Source: Marinoscillum sp040218045 (GTDB lineage: Bacteria; Bacteroidota; Bacteroidia; Cytophagales; Cyclobacteriaceae). From it: a DNA stretch of 64,000 nucleotides. Both the position numbers and the translations under genes were made by a program. The stretch is from assembly GCA_040218045.1 (NCBI GenBank), contig JAVJQA010000032.1, positions 124,001 through 188,000 of the forward strand, in the 5' to 3' direction. Shown here in pieces: positions 62,121 to 64,000 of the stretch (its first letter is position 1; every line of letters begins with the position of its first letter). A model generated the notes under the pieces. The model saw only the letters and a list, made by a program, of their open reading frames with translations. It was not told the DNA's origin and did not search any database.

Positions 62121-62726
62121 ATGTCTGATACTCGATATTCTTCTTGGTTTGAAAAAGTATACCATGAAAACTTCGAAAGGTTATTCAGGTATGCCTTTTC
62201 CATCCTTGGACAGAAAGATGCTGCGGAAGATGTAGTTTCTGAAGTGTTCATGCATTTTTGGGACAAGAGGGAGGAGATCACAGAAATAGAAGACATTGTA
62301 CCTTATCTTCTGAGGTCTGTCAGAAATCTCAGTATTAACCAAAAGAAGAGGAATAACTTTTCGAAATATGACAGTATCATTATTGGAGAGGAACTCCCAT
62401 TTTCAAATGGATTAAACCCCGAATTGATCCTGCTTGGTAATGAATTAGAAGAGATAGTCAAAGCAATATGTAAAGACCTACCCCCTCACGGGCTACTTGT
62501 CTACGAGATGGCTAGAAAAAAAGGATATTCCAAAAAAGAGATTGCTGCAGAGCTTGGGATAACAATCCGTACGGTCAATAAGCACCTTAACAATGTGCTT
62601 TGCCAATTTAGAAAAGCTTTGGAGTCCCGTTACCGCAAAACTGACAACCATCACTTCTTTATTTCCAAGATAGGCGTCATTACCGCTTTATCTTTTCATA
62701 TGTTGCTTAAACTTATCCTTACGTAA
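62121..62726 (+). CDS. ECF RNA polymerase sigma factor (Bacteroidota FecI-like)
   Basis: A 201-residue sigma factor with region 2 (about 10-75, DAAEDVVSEVFMHFWDKRE) and region 4 (about 120-175, LPPHGLLVYEMARKKGYSK with EIAAELGITIRTVNKHLN). A hydrophobic tail (IGVITALSFHMLLKLILT) follows region 4, which is unusual and could touch the membrane. It precedes fecR and a TonB receptor start. Confidence 0.9.
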   Translation: MSDTRYSSWFEKVYHENFERLFRYAFSILGQKDAAEDVVSEVFMHFWDKREEITEIEDIVPYLLRSVRNLSINQKKRNNFSKYDSIIIGEELPFSNGLNPELILLGNELEEIVKAICKDLPPHGLLVYEMARKKGYSKKEIAAELGITIRTVNKHLNNVLCQFRKALESRYRKTDNHHFFISKIGVITALSFHMLLKLILT

Positions 62727-62867
62727 TCTGTTTTCATTTTACTATTTTTTAGGTCCATACATTGCGTATGTGTCAATGAATCGATTGTTTTAATAATCTA
62801 TTTGTAAAAATAATAAAGAGTGGTTCTTAAAAGGTCACCTTTTGGGTGTATTGGGTGAGCGTATTCT

Positions 62868-63863
62868 TTGATAATGGAAGAATTGATATATAAATACATT
62901 CAAAACGAGCTATCTCCCCAGGAAAGGAAAAAACTGGAAAAATGGATCGAAGAAGATGAAGATCATGCAATGCTGTTTAAGAACTTTGTCGGACACTGGG
63001 AGCTATCCGAAATGGATGTGAATTTGGCCAAATATAGAGTCTGGAAAGAGTTTTCTAAATCACCGGAACTACATATTCTAAAACCCGATGAGAAGAAAAG
63101 TAATCTGTGGGGACATTTATGGAAGGTAGCCGCTATGATTTTAATAGCTGGAGGACTCTTTATCTACTTTGAATGGAATGAAAATGGTTATTCGGCACAT
63201 CATGAAATTCCACAGGAACAGCTTATTACCAAAGAAACCGCTTTCGGTCAAAAGTTGACTGTGCATCTCCCTGACGGAAGTCGTGCTAAGCTGAATTGTG
63301 GGTCAACATTGTCTTACAATAGCCATTTTGCAGAAGGTGAACGCACAGTAGTGCTGGAAGGAGAGGCATTTTTTGATATAGTGAAGGATAAATCAAAGCC
63401 ATTTAGAATAAATTCTCGAGGAGCTCAGATTACGGTATTAGGCACATCCTTTAATGTTAACTCATATCCTGACAATAAGAACACGGTGGTTACCGTAAAA
63501 TCAGGGAAGGTCTCAGTAAGGGATATTGGGAATACAATGGAGACTATTGCGGTAAAAGATGAGAAAGTGTTATTTGACAAGAAGTCAAATACTATGCGGA
63601 AAGATAAAGCCATTCATCCTGAGATGGATTTTGGTTGGGTTGAGAATTACCTGTCTTTTGACGGACTGGATCTTTATGATGCAATGAATCTTGTTGAAAG
63701 ATGGTATGGAGTAGAAGTAACATTCAACTCCAAAATCAGAACCTCAGAATCATTTACTGCAAGATTCAAGAATCCAACACTTCAGGAAGTAATGAAAAGC
63801 TTGGCTTTTGCTTATGATGTTAAATATCAAATAGATAAAAATAGAAATGTAGAAATATTGTAA
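62868..63863 (+). CDS. FecR-family anti-sigma factor
   Basis: A 331-residue protein: a helical N-terminal domain (about 1-80) that binds the sigma factor, one membrane helix (about 88-104, WKVAAMILIAGGLFIYF), a FecR domain (about 120-225, with HLPDGSRAKLN and LEGEAFFDIV) and a C-terminal DUF4974-type domain (about 260-331). It links the sigma upstream with the TonB receptor whose start lies at 63954. Confidence 0.92.
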   Translation: MIMEELIYKYIQNELSPQERKKLEKWIEEDEDHAMLFKNFVGHWELSEMDVNLAKYRVWKEFSKSPELHILKPDEKKSNLWGHLWKVAAMILIAGGLFIYFEWNENGYSAHHEIPQEQLITKETAFGQKLTVHLPDGSRAKLNCGSTLSYNSHFAEGERTVVLEGEAFFDIVKDKSKPFRINSRGAQITVLGTSFNVNSYPDNKNTVVTVKSGKVSVRDIGNTMETIAVKDEKVLFDKKSNTMRKDKAIHPEMDFGWVENYLSFDGLDLYDAMNLVERWYGVEVTFNSKIRTSESFTARFKNPTLQEVMKSLAFAYDVKYQIDKNRNVEIL

Positions 63864-63881
63864 GTATGAATAAATAAAAAA

Positions 63882-63919
63882 AGAGAGCTGAGCGGACTTT
63901 GGCAAGTACTCAACTCTCT
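63882..63919 (+). other. Stem-loop between fecR and the TonB receptor start
   Basis: AGAGAGCTGAG (63882-63892) pairs with CTCAACTCTCT (63909-63919) with one mismatch and a 16-nt loop. No U-run follows, so it is not a simple terminator. It may tune read-through or stability ahead of the receptor gene. Confidence 0.5.
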
Positions 63920-63953
63920 AAGAATAATTAAGTTTCAGATTAACCAAAACCTA

Positions 63954-64000
63954 ATGAAAGCAAATTTACGAAAAAACATTTTTCGCGTGTCAAAGATTTC
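63954..64000 (+). CDS. Start of a TonB-dependent receptor (cut by the window edge)
   Basis: The ATG at 63954 begins MKANLRKNIFRVSKI, the basic start of an export signal, which runs off the window. Position right after a sigma/FecR pair is where SusC-type TonB receptors lie in Bacteroidota. Only 15 codons are visible, so the call rests on context. Confidence 0.6.
   Translation, partial: MKANLRKNIFRVSKI

Overview
The window is chromosomal DNA from a Bacteroidota bacterium, most likely a marine-type Cytophagales. The signs are two ECF sigma/FecR/TonB-receptor modules, a DUF4249 lipoprotein, a type IX secretion sorting domain on a sugar dehydrogenase, a DUF5723 protein, ribosomal protein bTHX, and promoters of the Bacteroidota -7 type (TAnnTTTG). 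No phage, integrase or complete insertion sequence was found. Genes are dense and often overlap by 1-4 nt.

Layout. 1-10 kb: the 3' end of a hybrid two-component regulator, a probably frameshifted small secreted protein, then a leftward operon (outer-membrane protein, catalytically dead beta-lactamase-fold lipoprotein, ECF sigma, FecR, TonB receptor, DUF4249 lipoprotein). A rightward ECF sigma/anti-sigma/DUF4097-like trio follows. 10-15 kb: ftsE, a transaldolase, the SRP RNA with its promoter, bTHX (too short for most ORF callers), a beta-barrel protein, an AlkB-type monooxygenase and a TerB-like protein. 15-29 kb is the biosynthetic core. A 17-residue leader peptide with Tyr-Tyr-Trp-Trp and a clear terminator/antiterminator precede trpEGDCFBA and a type I-beta DAHP synthase. 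A convergent multi-PAS histidine kinase and a phhA-hisH-hisA-hisF-hisIE operon follow.

29-44 kb is looser: an interrupted lipoprotein-like gene between two imperfect direct repeats, a DUF4493-type lipoprotein with internal repeats, a T9SS-exported sugar dehydrogenase, a MITE-like inverted repeat, a dihydrolipoamide-dehydrogenase relative without its redox cysteines, an iodotyrosine-deiodinase-like nitroreductase next to purine nucleoside phosphorylase, an aspartyl-protease/PDZ protein, a class III aminotransferase and an M28 peptidase. 44-54.6 kb: a lipoprotein/DUF5723 pair, the mtaB-FAH-M23-bcp operon, and an OmpA-like/coiled-coil membrane pair. 54.6-56.5 kb is decaying DNA: a broken RibD/DHFR-like gene fused to an 82-bp copy of the mtaB start region, a five-unit 21-bp tandem repeat, and a DUF433/DUF5615 toxin-antitoxin pair whose toxin is frameshifted. 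56.5-62 kb encodes D-galactonate uptake and De Ley-Doudoroff catabolism. The window ends in a second ECF sigma/FecR module leading into a TonB receptor cut by the window edge.

The strongest signals for follow-up are the aromatic-amino-acid attenuator, the deiodinase homologue, the enzymes that have lost catalytic residues, and the rearranged 54.6-56.4 kb stretch. No wholly new multi-gene system could be demonstrated from sequence alone.
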